From positions 1 through 50,735 of the forward strand of contig JAVBPH010000014.1 of NCBI GenBank assembly GCA_031549725.1: DNA of 50,735 nt, in the 5' to 3' direction. The stretch's first letter is position 1. Each line of letters starts with the position of its first letter. This document shows, piece after piece, positions 14,982 to 24,230 of this stretch. A program made the translations under genes and the position numbers. The stretch is from UBA937 sp031549725 (lineage in GTDB: Bacteria > Spirochaetota > Spirochaetia > Treponematales > Breznakiellaceae). A model generated the notes under the pieces. The model saw only the letters and a program-made list of their open reading frames with translations, did no database searches and had not been told where the DNA came from.

Positions 14982-15013
14982 TGGGTCTTGATCCATGGGA
15001 TATGATTTTATTG

Positions 15014-15031
15014 TATAATTTATTATATAAT
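15014..15031 (+). promoter_or_regulatory. Possible internal promoter before mltG, with A/T palindrome
   Basis: Two TATAAT boxes (15014-15019 and 15026-15031) lie within and beside a perfect 18-bp palindrome (15018-15035). TTGATC at 14988-14993 is a poorly spaced -35 for the first box (20 bp). The palindrome could be an operator. It would allow the mltG-dnaG-rpoD genes to be transcribed apart from the large surface-protein gene. Confidence 0.4.
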
Positions 15032-15054
15032 AAATAGAAATTGCGGAGATATAA

Positions 15055-16125
15055 ATGTTCAAACCGATACGGATACTGTTTAAAATACTGAGGACTATCA
15101 TTCTCCTGACCCTCATTTTCTTGATCGCCGGGATAGGTTTATTCATGTATTTTAACAGATCCCCGGATGTGATGCCCTATATCAGCGAAGACATAAAAAA
15201 CATGAGCATGGAAAATGGCCATCTCATTCTGGAAGTAAAAAGCGGTGAAACCGGCATGTCCGTGGGAAACCGGCTTGAGGAAGCCGGGGTCATCAGAACC
15301 CAATACCTTTGGGCGCTCCTCTCAAAAATCGATAAAGAATATATTAAAGCCGGGGTCTATGCGGTTCAGCTTCCTGCTTCCCAGATGGAAATCCGGTCCC
15401 TGCTGGTTTCGGGAAAACAAATGCTGATTAAGGTAACCATTCCCGAAGGGGGCACCCTCAAAAAAACAGCCCAAATACTGGAAGACGCATCTGTTTGCAC
15501 CGCGGAAGATTTCCTCAGCGCCGCAGGGGATGAAACAATCCTGGCCCGGTACAGGATTCCCAGTAAAACCATGGAGGGGTATCTCTACCCGGATACATAC
15601 TTTTTCCCCCGGTCTTTCCCGGCAGCCCGGGTTATAGAAAAAATGGCGGATACCTTTTTTGAAAAGCTGACGGAAATTGCTCCGGAATCCCTGGCCATGA
15701 GCCCGGAGGAATTGAACAAACGGGTCATCCTTGCCTCAATTGTGGAAAGGGAATACCGGGTTTCCGACGAGGCTCCGCTCATGGCGGGGGTATTCTATAA
15801 CCGCCTGAACATAGGTATGGCCCTCCAGTCCTGCGCCACCGTGGAGTACGTTATCACCGAGATCCAGGGCAGGGATCATCCGGAGGTATTGTATAATAAG
15901 GATATTGAAATCCGGGATCCCTATAATACGTACATCCGGCCGGGACTCCCCCCGGGACCCATATCCGGGCCGGGGGAAGTTGCATTGAAGGCGGTTTTTC
16001 AGCCCGCATCAAGTAATTATCTTTATTTCCGCCTGGTGGACCCGGGCGCGGGAAGGCATTATTTTTCCAGAACCCTGGATGATCATATCCGGGCGGGTGT
16101 ACTTTATGTAAAACGGAGTTCCTAG
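15055..16125 (+). CDS. mltG: Endolytic murein transglycosylase MltG
   Basis: 356 residues with a single N-terminal membrane segment (about 14-33) and a periplasmic YceG/MltG domain. It cleaves nascent glycan strands and so sets their length. Key parts: a LysM-like region (VKSGETGMSVGNRLEEAGVI), the SKTMEGYLYPDTYFF motif, the catalytic Glu in ILASIVERE near residue 225, and the substrate stretch DPYNTYIRPGLPPGPI. GGAG lies 6 nt before the ATG. It is 5 bp upstream of dnaG and heads the priming/sigma operon. Confidence 0.93.
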   Translation: MFKPIRILFKILRTIILLTLIFLIAGIGLFMYFNRSPDVMPYISEDIKNMSMENGHLILEVKSGETGMSVGNRLEEAGVIRTQYLWALLSKIDKEYIKAGVYAVQLPASQMEIRSLLVSGKQMLIKVTIPEGGTLKKTAQILEDASVCTAEDFLSAAGDETILARYRIPSKTMEGYLYPDTYFFPRSFPAARVIEKMADTFFEKLTEIAPESLAMSPEELNKRVILASIVEREYRVSDEAPLMAGVFYNRLNIGMALQSCATVEYVITEIQGRDHPEVLYNKDIEIRDPYNTYIRPGLPPGPISGPGEVALKAVFQPASSNYLYFRLVDPGAGRHYFSRTLDDHIRAGVLYVKRSS

Positions 16126-16130
16126 GCGAG

Positions 16131-17942
16131 ATGAGTTTTATATCCGAATCGACTATCCGGGAAGTCCATGCTAAAGCGGATATCCTCAATGTGGTGGGGG
16201 AATACGTCCGGCTGGAAAAACGGGGAGGCCGCTACTGGGGGCTTTGTCCCTTCCATAACGAAAAAACCCCCTCATTCAGCGTGGACCCCGGAAAAAATAT
16301 GTACTACTGTTTTGGCTGCCACCAGGGGGGCGGGGTGGTCAATTTTCTCATGGAGATGGAAAAACTTTCCTATCCCGAAGCCATAGAAACCCTGGCAAAA
16401 CAGCAGGGTGTCGAAATTATGTATGAAAATAAGGCCGGTCCCCGGGACGATACAAATAAAAAACACCAGGAAGACCTGGAAGAACTCTACCGCCGGGTGG
16501 CGGGAAGTTTTCATCATATATTGACTGAAAAACCTGAAGGACAGGGGGCTTTGGGGTATATTTTATCCAGGGGAATACAAAAAGATATGATAGAAAAATT
16601 CTGCCTGGGGTATGCCCCTAGGGACAGGGGCTGGTTATTTCAATTTTTGATAAAAAAAGGCTATTCCGGGGATTTCCTTAAAACCAGCGGTTTGTTTTCC
16701 AAAAATAATCCCCGGACAAGTTTCTATTCCGACAGGCTGATGTTCCCCATTGCCAATAAAGAAGGAAAAACCGTGGCCTTTGGGGGAAGGCTCCTGGACG
16801 GGGATGGACCAAAGTATATCAATTCCTCCGAATCGGATATCTATAAAAAACGGGAAACCCTGTTTGCCATTGATCTGGCGCTGCCGGAAATCCGGAAAAC
16901 CCGGGAAGTCTACATAGGCGAGGGATATCTGGATGTGATAGCCCTCCACCAGGCGGGGATAACCAATGCGGTGGCCCCCCTGGGAACAGCATTTACCGAT
17001 GAACAAGCCAGACTGCTCCGGCGCTGGTCCGAAAAGGTGTATTTGATTTTTGATAGCGATGAAGCAGGGCAAAACGCTGCGGTGAAGGCCATCCTCACCT
17101 GCAGGAACAATGCATTATCCTGTTTTATCGTAAAATTACATGATGATAAGGAGGTTCCGTTCGATAATAAAAGCGCCGCCAAGGATCCGGCGGATATTTT
17201 AAAAGAAGCCGGCCCGGAGGCATTGCAAAAAAGAATAAAATGTTTTATAACTGACTTTGAATATCTATTGAGCCGCAGCAAGTCTCTTTTTGACGTAACC
17301 AGTTCTGATGGAAAAGCAGAAGCGGTGGCGTTTTTGTTTCCGTTTCTGGAGACCATAGAATCGGAGATATCCAGGGATGCTGCTGTAGAAACTATCGCCG
17401 ATACTTTTGGGGTTGAACGATCCGCAGTAAAATACGATTTTGGCAACCGAAATATGCCAAAGCGGACAACCATCAAAAATACGGTATCCAATAGTTCCGG
17501 CCCAATTCGTATCAATGAAGAGCTTTATTTGCTCGTCGCAGTATTTATAAATAATGACCTATATCAAAAATTACGTTCAACCCTTTCAATAGAGGAGGTC
17601 GAAGATCCCAGAGCAAGGGAAATTTTCATTGCCCTGGAAGAATGGTATCGTAACGATTCCATGGGATTTGATGATTTATTAGCCCGTATTGAAGACGAAG
17701 GGTTAAAACGCTTTATCCTGGAAAAAAGTGCATCCGAGGCATTCTCGCTTAATGCGGATCAGATTATTTCTGATGGTATAAAACGGATAAAGCTTAAGAA
17801 TTTGGAACGCAGGAGCAATGAGATTGTTTTATCGTTGCGCTCTGCAAAAAACGGAGTGTCAGAGATTAATGTCGAAGACCTCATGGCAGAAAAGGTACAT
17901 ATAGATGCCGAACTACTCCGACTTAAGGAAATTAACGAATGA
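16131..17942 (+). CDS. dnaG: DNA primase DnaG
   Basis: 603 residues. It makes RNA primers for lagging-strand replication. The N-terminal CHC2 zinc finger is complete (CPFHNEKTPSF...YYCFGC, residues about 40-64). The catalytic TOPRIM domain shows EGYLDVIALHQAG near residue 263 and DSDEAG near 308. The C-terminal part is helical and shorter on motifs, as usual for the helicase-binding domain. Its stop overlaps the rpoD start as ATGA. Codon use in the last third is more A/T-rich than in the first two thirds. Confidence 0.97.
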   Translation: MSFISESTIREVHAKADILNVVGEYVRLEKRGGRYWGLCPFHNEKTPSFSVDPGKNMYYCFGCHQGGGVVNFLMEMEKLSYPEAIETLAKQQGVEIMYENKAGPRDDTNKKHQEDLEELYRRVAGSFHHILTEKPEGQGALGYILSRGIQKDMIEKFCLGYAPRDRGWLFQFLIKKGYSGDFLKTSGLFSKNNPRTSFYSDRLMFPIANKEGKTVAFGGRLLDGDGPKYINSSESDIYKKRETLFAIDLALPEIRKTREVYIGEGYLDVIALHQAGITNAVAPLGTAFTDEQARLLRRWSEKVYLIFDSDEAGQNAAVKAILTCRNNALSCFIVKLHDDKEVPFDNKSAAKDPADILKEAGPEALQKRIKCFITDFEYLLSRSKSLFDVTSSDGKAEAVAFLFPFLETIESEISRDAAVETIADTFGVERSAVKYDFGNRNMPKRTTIKNTVSNSSGPIRINEELYLLVAVFINNDLYQKLRSTLSIEEVEDPRAREIFIALEEWYRNDSMGFDDLLARIEDEGLKRFILEKSASEAFSLNADQIISDGIKRIKLKNLERRSNEIVLSLRSAKNGVSEINVEDLMAEKVHIDAELLRLKEINE

Positions 17943-19678
17943 CGGATTTACAGCTTGACCCTGCTGTTGTAAAGCTGATTGAATACGCAAAAGAAAAGAA
18001 AACCCTATCCTACGAAGAGCTTTCTGATTTTTTGCCGGAACATATTGCCAATACAGATAAAATTGAACAGGTGCTGGCCTTGTTGGAGGCCAACAATGTC
18101 CAGCTCATTGAAGAAGATACCCTGGGGGAGGATGATTCCGAACCGGAACAGGGAAAAAACGGGGACGCGGAAAAAAAACGGCTGGTTTACAGTGATAAGG
18201 AATCATCCGTGGATGATCCTATCCGTTTGTATCTCCGGGAAATTGGCAAGGAAAACCTGCTTACCGCAGAACAGGAAGTTGAATTATCTAAACAGATGGA
18301 AGACGGGGAAAACATCATCAAAGGGGTGATAAAAAAATCCGGGATGATTATCCCTGAATTTTATTCCATCGCCCAGAGGGTTTTTTCCAAGAAAGATCCC
18401 CGGGAAATGAGCCTTTCCAAAAAAGAAATCACCGAATTTATGACGGAAAAACGGAGGCTCAACCAGTTTTACAAGGAAACCCTCCGGGCCATAGGTTCGG
18501 ATCTGAAGGCTTATATTGATTTAAAAAGACGGCTTACCAGCCGGGGCAGCGATATTTTCGATGACAAGGAACTCAGCACCATCCGGAAACGGATCCTGGC
18601 GGTTATTGAGGATGCGGAAATTCACCCGGAGGAAATAACCGGGTTTTCCGACAAATTCGCCCAGGCAGCCAAGAAAATCAAACGCTACAAAAAAGAACAG
18701 GAACGTATAGAAAAACGGCTCCGGGTTAACAGTTTAAAGGAACTCCGTGCCCTGGGCCGGGGGTTGACCATTAAGGAAGACCGGGAACGTTTTGAAGAGG
18801 ACCTGGGCCTCAGTTCGGATGAAATCAAAGAGTTTATCCGGCTCATCCAGGTTACCGAAAAGAAACTCCGCCAGATGGAAGCCGAGTTTGAAGAAACCAT
18901 TGAAAACATCAATTCCATGGCCAAGGAAATCAACCGGGGACGGCTGATGATGAAAAGCGCCAAGGACAGGCTGATCAAGGCCAACCTGCGGCTGGTTGTT
19001 TCCATAGCGAAAAAATATACCAACCGGGGGCTTCATTTCTTTGACCTGGTCCAGGAAGGAAATATCGGTCTTATCAAGGCGGTGGAAAAATTCGAGTACC
19101 GGAAGGGATATAAATTTTCAACCTATGCCACATGGTGGATCAGACAGGCTATTACCAGGTCCATCTCCGACCAGGCCCGGACCATCCGGGTTCCGGTGCA
19201 TATGATAGAGCAGATCAACAAGGTGGTCCGGGAATCCCGGCAGCTTATGCAGGTCCTGGGAAGGGAACCCACGGATGAGGAAATTGCGGAACGGCTGGGC
19301 TGGACCGCCCAGCGGGTAAAATCCGTTAAAAACGTAGCCCGGGAACCCATATCCCTGGAAACCCCCATCGGTGAAGAAGAGGATTCCCTCCTGAGCGACT
19401 TCATCGAGGACAAGGATGTGGAGAACCCCGCGAGCCAGACCGCGTTTACCCTGCTCCAGGAACAGCTTTCCGGAGTTTTAGCCACCCTGCCTGCCAGGGA
19501 ACAGGAAGTATTAAAGATGCGTTTCGGGCTGGATGACGGCTATTCCCTTACCCTGGAAGAAGTGGGACTTTATTTTAACGTAACCAGGGAACGGATCCGG
19601 CAGATTGAGGCAAAGGCGCTCCGGCGTTTAAGGCATCCAAAACGGAGCAGAAAGCTCAAGGATTATCTGGATCATTAA
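17939..19678 (+). CDS. rpoD: Primary sigma factor RpoD (sigma70)
   Basis: 579 residues with all regions of a group 1 sigma factor: region 1.1 (about 1-55), an acidic linker, region 1.2 (DPIRLYLREIGKENLLT), a non-conserved insertion, region 2 with RLVVSIAKKYTNRG, FDLVQEGNIGL and YKFSTYATWWIRQAI near residues 345-405, region 3 (RVPVHMIEQINK) and region 4 with the helix-turn-helix (LTLEEVGLYFNVTRERIRQIE) near 540. It directs RNA polymerase to housekeeping promoters. Translationally coupled to dnaG by ATGA. Confidence 0.98.
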   Translation: MTDLQLDPAVVKLIEYAKEKKTLSYEELSDFLPEHIANTDKIEQVLALLEANNVQLIEEDTLGEDDSEPEQGKNGDAEKKRLVYSDKESSVDDPIRLYLREIGKENLLTAEQEVELSKQMEDGENIIKGVIKKSGMIIPEFYSIAQRVFSKKDPREMSLSKKEITEFMTEKRRLNQFYKETLRAIGSDLKAYIDLKRRLTSRGSDIFDDKELSTIRKRILAVIEDAEIHPEEITGFSDKFAQAAKKIKRYKKEQERIEKRLRVNSLKELRALGRGLTIKEDRERFEEDLGLSSDEIKEFIRLIQVTEKKLRQMEAEFEETIENINSMAKEINRGRLMMKSAKDRLIKANLRLVVSIAKKYTNRGLHFFDLVQEGNIGLIKAVEKFEYRKGYKFSTYATWWIRQAITRSISDQARTIRVPVHMIEQINKVVRESRQLMQVLGREPTDEEIAERLGWTAQRVKSVKNVAREPISLETPIGEEEDSLLSDFIEDKDVENPASQTAFTLLQEQLSGVLATLPAREQEVLKMRFGLDDGYSLTLEEVGLYFNVTRERIRQIEAKALRRLRHPKRSRKLKDYLDH

Positions 19679-19740
19679 ACATATATCATATAGACTCAAT
19701 ATGAACATTTTATATAATGCACCTTGAAGGGGAAATAATA

Positions 19741-20586
19741 ATGGTAACCGAAGACATTTTTGAAAAGTTAAGAAATCTCCAGGATATCCTTTCTGAAAAG
19801 ATCCGTCTGGAACAGGAAATACAGGAAATCCCCAGGCTTTTAACAACCCAGGAAGAACTGCTGACCCGCCTGAAGAAATCTTTTATTGAAAAGAATCAGG
19901 AGTTTGAAAAAACCAAGCAGGCCCAGGCGGACTTTAGAAACCTCCTGGCCGAAGCGGAAAGTTCCAGGGAAAAAGCTGAAAAGAACATGGATTCCATCAG
20001 TACCCAAAGGGAATATGAAGCCCTGGACAAGGAAATCCGGGATGCCTCCGAAAAAGAGGCCCAGTACCGGAAGGACCTGCACCGGGAGGAAAAGCTCCTG
20101 GGTGAACTGGATGAGCAGATGAAACAGAATGCTTCACTTATCGAACACCAGGAAAACGAACTGGCCGAACGGAGAAAGGGAGTTGAAGCTGAGATAGCCC
20201 AGAAAAACAAGCAGGTTGCATCCCTGGTGGAAAAGGAAAAAAAGATTATCCCCGGACTTGACCAGGAAGTCCTGTTTAAATTTGAACGGATTATCCGGAA
20301 TAAAATGGGCCGGGGTATTGTGGCAATTAAGGGCGGCGTCTGTATGGGATGTCATATGATTCTGCCCTCCCAGTTTGCAAATGTCATCCGCCAGGGTGAG
20401 GAAATTGTTTTCTGCCCCTATTGTTCCAGGATTCTTTTTTACGAAGAATCCGACGAGGATACCCAGGATTACTTTGATAATGATGATGCGGGAAGCCTGG
20501 CAGACCTGGATGATATGGAAGACGAAGAAGATGAGGATGAAGAAGACGAAGAGGAAGACCGGGTCAGCATGGATTATGAAGACTAG
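19741..20586 (+). CDS. C4-type zinc-ribbon coiled-coil protein (DUF164 type)
   Basis: 281 residues. Residues 1-175 form a long Glu/Lys/Gln-rich coiled coil. A C4 zinc ribbon follows, with CMGC near residue 202 and CPYC near 226 (zf-RING_7/DUF164 family, function not firmly known). The last 45 residues are extremely acidic, mostly Glu and Asp, which I do not associate with the family core. The ATG at 19741 is chosen because AAGGGG lies 8 nt upstream; an ATG 24 bp earlier lacks a site. The stop codon overlaps the first base of a triple-hairpin repeat. Confidence 0.85.
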   Translation: MVTEDIFEKLRNLQDILSEKIRLEQEIQEIPRLLTTQEELLTRLKKSFIEKNQEFEKTKQAQADFRNLLAEAESSREKAEKNMDSISTQREYEALDKEIRDASEKEAQYRKDLHREEKLLGELDEQMKQNASLIEHQENELAERRKGVEAEIAQKNKQVASLVEKEKKIIPGLDQEVLFKFERIIRNKMGRGIVAIKGGVCMGCHMILPSQFANVIRQGEEIVFCPYCSRILFYEESDEDTQDYFDNDDAGSLADLDDMEDEEDEDEEDEEEDRVSMDYED

Positions 20587-20712
20587 GGAACCGCTGATTA
20601 AACCGGCCGCAGTATGCGGCCAATCAGCGGTTCCCTCCGCAATTCTTTGTTGCACAAAGAATTGCCTACATTAAAGAATACACTGATTAATGCTCTATGG
20701 CATTAATCAGTG
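20585..20712. repeat. Triple-hairpin composite, copy c (inverted)
   Basis: Inverted order H3 (20585-20635), H2 with arms GCAATTCTTTG and CAAAGAATTGC (20639-20665) and H1 (20682-20711), with the linker CATTAAAGAATAC. It has neither left- nor right-end hairpins, so the triple module can occur alone. It separates the zinc-ribbon gene from rnpB and its end overlaps the putative rnpB -35 region. Confidence 0.85.
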
Positions 20713-20753
20713 TGTCCCTAGACTTTCCTGTTCTTAGTAACGTAAAAATTAAA

Positions 20754-21107
20754 GCGATGGATTGGATACCGCGGCGGGGTCAAACCTGCCGAGGAAAGTC
20801 CGGGCTCCGACGGGCATGGTGCCGGGTAACCCCCGGGCAGGGAGTAATCCCTGACAGACAGCGCAGCAGAAAGAAAACCGCCGGTAAAACGGTAAGGGTG
20901 AAAGGGTGGTGTAAGAGACCACCGCATTTCCAGCAATGGGAACGGCATGGCAAGCCTCACCAGGAGCAAAGTCAAGCAGCGGTATGAATGCCCCTTCGAC
21001 GCCGCGGGTAGGCTGCTGGATAGTTTTGGCAACAAAACTGCCAGATAGATGGTATCCATACCATGGAAATTCCGTGGTATTACAGAACCCGGCTTATAAT
21101 TCATCGC
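20754..21107 (+). ncRNA. rnpB: RNase P RNA, bacterial class A
   Basis: The catalytic RNA of RNase P, which matures tRNA 5' ends. Conserved regions are clear: GAGGAAAGTCCGGGCTCC near 20788, GACAGCGCAGCAGAAAG...ACCGCC near 20855-20882, and the 3' element ACAGAACCCGGCTTATA near 21082-21098. The P1 helix pairs GCGATGGAT (20754-) with ATTCATCGC (-21107), which sets both ends. A T-rich tail follows at once as terminator. A weak promoter (TAGACT 20719-20724, TAAAAA 20743-20748) is possible. The 250 bp after it hold a 14-bp palindrome (21138-21151) and no gene. Confidence 0.95.
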
Positions 21108-21314
21108 TTTTTTATTTTAATTGTTGAAAACGATACTTTCTGTTAACAGAAGATAAACTTCCTTCAATTGTGGTTTTACCCCTTTGATGCTTCCGGAACC
21201 TCACCCCGGGCCCCTCTTTTCCAAGCCTTGAGAACCAGGAAACGGCAAAATTTCATCTGTAAGCCCCAATTATAGTTATTTTTCCTATATCCACATATCT
21301 TCAATGTATGTACA

Positions 21315-21343
21315 TTGACTTTTTGGCTTAAAAGGTATTAAAT
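21315..21343 (+). promoter_or_regulatory. Promoter of the TPR-mre operon
   Basis: TTGACT (21315-21320), 17-bp spacer, TTAAAT (21338-21343). The ATG is at 21356, so the predicted leader is about 6 nt with no Shine-Dalgarno sequence. Confidence 0.55.
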
Positions 21344-21355
21344 CTATCAGACATT

Positions 21356-22306
21356 ATGTTCAAAAAACGGTCAAGAATTGGTTTTAGCAGGTCTTCATAC
21401 AGGCAACAGCCATTATTTAAAGCAATAATGGTGGTTTTTTTGATTGCTGGGATTATTTCTTTATCTGCTTTTTTCATAAACCGTCAAAATAGATTGGGAG
21501 TTCATACATCAGAGATTGTTCAGCTCTGGGAAGATGGTATATACAGCGAAACCTACAGGCTGGCAGGGGAAGAACTGGAAAAAAAACCTATGGATTTTTT
21601 CCTGCTGACCATGCATGGGTTTTCTTCTTATCAATTGGCCCTGGCTCAAATAAATAATCATGATATCCAAATCTATATTGATGAATGTATCTGCTCCCTG
21701 AGAAAGGCGCTGCTGGTCCGGGGAGGCACCAGGGACCCCAGGGTTTGGTATGTACTGGGCAAGGCTTATTACTACAAGGGACCGTATTATGCGGACCTGG
21801 CGGTTAAGTACCTGGAAGAGGCCCGGGGTATGTCATATCAGACCTCGGATTTGTCGGAATATCTGGGATTGGCCTATGCCGCAGCCCATGATTACAGAAA
21901 CAGTGTGGCAGCATTAAGTATGTCCCTGGATCCATCCGGTTCGGACAATACGGGAATTTCCGATTTAAGGCTCTTAACCATAGCCCAATCGTATTTGGGT
22001 TTGGGAGAAAATGAATCGGCCAGGGCATACCTGGTTCAATGTATTGAACATTCCAAAGATGGGGATATCGTTTTAAAGGCCAGACTTCTTTTGGGTTCGG
22101 TGCTGCTTGAACTGGGGGATACCACCGGAGCCGTGCAGCAGTTTGACACAATAAACGAAGTGAGCGGCGGAAATGCTGATGCGTACTACCAGCTTGGTGA
22201 AATATATGCAGCTGCAGGGGATGCTGCCAGAGCCCGGGCGGAATGGAGAAAAGCGGTGAAGGTAAATCCTTCCCATATTCCGTCCAGGGCAAAACTTAAT
22301 ATGTAG
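21356..22306 (+). CDS. Membrane-anchored TPR protein upstream of mreB
   Basis: 316 residues with a basic N-terminus, one membrane segment (about 23-42) and at least four TPR-like helical pairs (for example DLSEYLGLAYAAAHDYRNSVAAL and DAYYQLGEIYAAAGDAARARAEW). A homologue precedes mreB in T. pallidum as I recall. The TPR part would be periplasmic, where it may hold elongation-complex or wall-enzyme partners; this is inferred from position. No ribosome binding site is present before the ATG. mreB follows after 19 bp. Confidence 0.85.
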   Translation: MFKKRSRIGFSRSSYRQQPLFKAIMVVFLIAGIISLSAFFINRQNRLGVHTSEIVQLWEDGIYSETYRLAGEELEKKPMDFFLLTMHGFSSYQLALAQINNHDIQIYIDECICSLRKALLVRGGTRDPRVWYVLGKAYYYKGPYYADLAVKYLEEARGMSYQTSDLSEYLGLAYAAAHDYRNSVAALSMSLDPSGSDNTGISDLRLLTIAQSYLGLGENESARAYLVQCIEHSKDGDIVLKARLLLGSVLLELGDTTGAVQQFDTINEVSGGNADAYYQLGEIYAAAGDAARARAEWRKAVKVNPSHIPSRAKLNM

Positions 22307-22325
22307 GTTTGATGACGGAGGAATT

Positions 22326-23354
22326 ATGTTTAACAAGAATGCATCAGATATAGGAATTGATCTGGGTACCTGCAATACCCTTATTTATATACGCGGAAAG
22401 GGCATCGTAATTAACGAGCCGTCGGTGGTTGCGGTTGAACGGGGAACCAAGAAAATTGTAGCCGTGGGCGCCGATGCAAAACGGATGCTCTGGAAAACCC
22501 CCGGAAATATTATTGCTATCCGTCCCATGAGGGACGGGGTTATCGCAGACCTGGAATCCACGGAAAAAATGATCCGCTATTTTATCTCCAAGGTTATCCC
22601 CCGGTACCGTTTCGTAAAACCCAGGATGATGATTGGAATTCCTTCGTGTATTACCGAGGTTGAAAAGAGGGCTGTCCAGGAAAGTGCCCTGAAGGCCGGT
22701 GCCAGGGATGTGGATACCATTGAAGAAAGTCTTGCCGCGGCAATCGGGGCAAAAATCCCCATCTTTGAACCCGTGGGCCACATGATCTGCGATATCGGCG
22801 GGGGCACCACCGAAATATCCGTTATCTCCATGGGGGACATGGTAGTTACCAACGCAATCCGTTTAGGCGGAGATGAATTTGATGAGGCCATTATTAAACA
22901 CGTCCGGAGTGTCCATAACCTGATTATCGGGGAACAAACCGCTGAACGGCTGAAGATTGAAATAGGAAATGCTTCCCCGGATAAGACCATCGAAAAAATG
23001 GAAATCAAAGGGACCGATGCCATCACCGGGCTTCCCCGGCGCCTGGAAATCGATTCCGTTGAGGTCCGGGAAGCTTTAAAGGACCCTATCACCCAGATCA
23101 TCGATGAGATCAAGGTTACCCTCGGTCAGACGCCGCCGGAACTGGCTGCGGATATTGTGGAACACGGAATTGTCATGACCGGAGGCGGTTCTTTGCTGAA
23201 GGGACTTCCCAAGCTTATATCCAAGGAAACCGGAGTTCCGGTGATTGTTGCGGAGAACGCCATGGACTGTGTTGCCCTGGGGGCAGGCCAGTATTTTGAA
23301 AACGCCAAAGGCTTTGATAACAGCCGCAGTATATATGACAATCTGAACGGATAG
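22326..23354 (+). CDS. mreB: Rod-shape actin homologue MreB
   Basis: 342 residues. Actin-fold ATPase that forms membrane-bound filaments guiding lateral wall synthesis. Phosphate 1 motif GIDLGTCNTLIYIRGKGI at residues 9-26, CDIGGGTTEISVIS (phosphate 2) near 155, adenosine motif MTGGGSLLKGLP near 283. GGAGGAA lies just before the ATG at 22326. First of the mreBCD-mrdA-rodA genes. Confidence 0.98.
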   Translation: MFNKNASDIGIDLGTCNTLIYIRGKGIVINEPSVVAVERGTKKIVAVGADAKRMLWKTPGNIIAIRPMRDGVIADLESTEKMIRYFISKVIPRYRFVKPRMMIGIPSCITEVEKRAVQESALKAGARDVDTIEESLAAAIGAKIPIFEPVGHMICDIGGGTTEISVISMGDMVVTNAIRLGGDEFDEAIIKHVRSVHNLIIGEQTAERLKIEIGNASPDKTIEKMEIKGTDAITGLPRRLEIDSVEVREALKDPITQIIDEIKVTLGQTPPELAADIVEHGIVMTGGGSLLKGLPKLISKETGVPVIVAENAMDCVALGAGQYFENAKGFDNSRSIYDNLNG

Positions 23355-23357
23355 GAT

Positions 23358-24230
23358 ATGAACCTTACTGAAGGGAGAAAGCCGAAGAAGCGTTTCACCC
23401 GGAATGCCTATGTATTTATTGTCCTTACCGCCATTTCTCTCATATTGCTGCTGTTATCCACCAGAAGTTTTATCGTTGATTTCAAAGATATAGGTTTATC
23501 CGCTTTTTCCGGAATCCGCGGCGGAGTGGACAACGTGGGTTCCATCGTTTCCAGAACCGTCCTTTCAGTAAAAGAGCTGGCAAACCTCAGAAAAGAATAC
23601 AATGAATTAAGCGAACGGATCAGCCGCTATGAACAGCTGGAACGGAGCGCCGCCGAAATCAGACAGGAAAACATCCGTTTAAAGGAACAGCTGGGATTCT
23701 CTGAAACTATTATTTACAGGCATATCCCGGCAAAAATAATCGGCCGGGATCCGGACAACCTCTACTCGGTATTTGTCGTAAACAAGGGGACCAGAGACGG
23801 AGTTGAAACCGGAATGCCGGTCATTGCTTTCCATGACGGAACCCAGGCTTTGGTCGGCAGGGTGGTGCAGGCAGGTTTTATTGAAAGCCTTATCATGCCA
23901 TTATTTGATCCCAGTTCGTTTGTGTCCGCCCGTTTATCCGAATCCCGGTATGAAGGAATTGTGGAAGGACAGGGCAGTTACGAAGATCCCCTGCTGATGC
24001 GGTTTATCCGCAAACGCGCCAGGGAAGAAATAAATTTCGGCGACATGGTAATCACCAGCGGTATGGGTAGGTTGTACCCTGCGGATATAAATATCGGGCG
24101 TGTTTCCAGGGTGCTGGTCCAGGAATCGGAAAATTCCATTGAGGTTGAACTGGAACCCTCCATCGATTTTTCAAGATTGGAATATGTGTTTGTAATTGTT
24201 ACGGAAAACCAGGAAAACAGGAATGACTAA
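23358..24230 (+). CDS. mreC: Rod-shape protein MreC
   Basis: 290 residues. One N-terminal membrane segment (about 17-38), a coiled coil (about 70-112) and a periplasmic beta-domain (VFVVNKGTRDGVETGMPV, LVGRVVQ, GDMVITSGMGRLYPADINIGRV). It activates the PBP2-RodA synthase. It lies 3 bp after mreB and overlaps the mreD start by 8 bp. Confidence 0.95.
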   Translation: MNLTEGRKPKKRFTRNAYVFIVLTAISLILLLLSTRSFIVDFKDIGLSAFSGIRGGVDNVGSIVSRTVLSVKELANLRKEYNELSERISRYEQLERSAAEIRQENIRLKEQLGFSETIIYRHIPAKIIGRDPDNLYSVFVVNKGTRDGVETGMPVIAFHDGTQALVGRVVQAGFIESLIMPLFDPSSFVSARLSESRYEGIVEGQGSYEDPLLMRFIRKRAREEINFGDMVITSGMGRLYPADINIGRVSRVLVQESENSIEVELEPSIDFSRLEYVFVIVTENQENRND

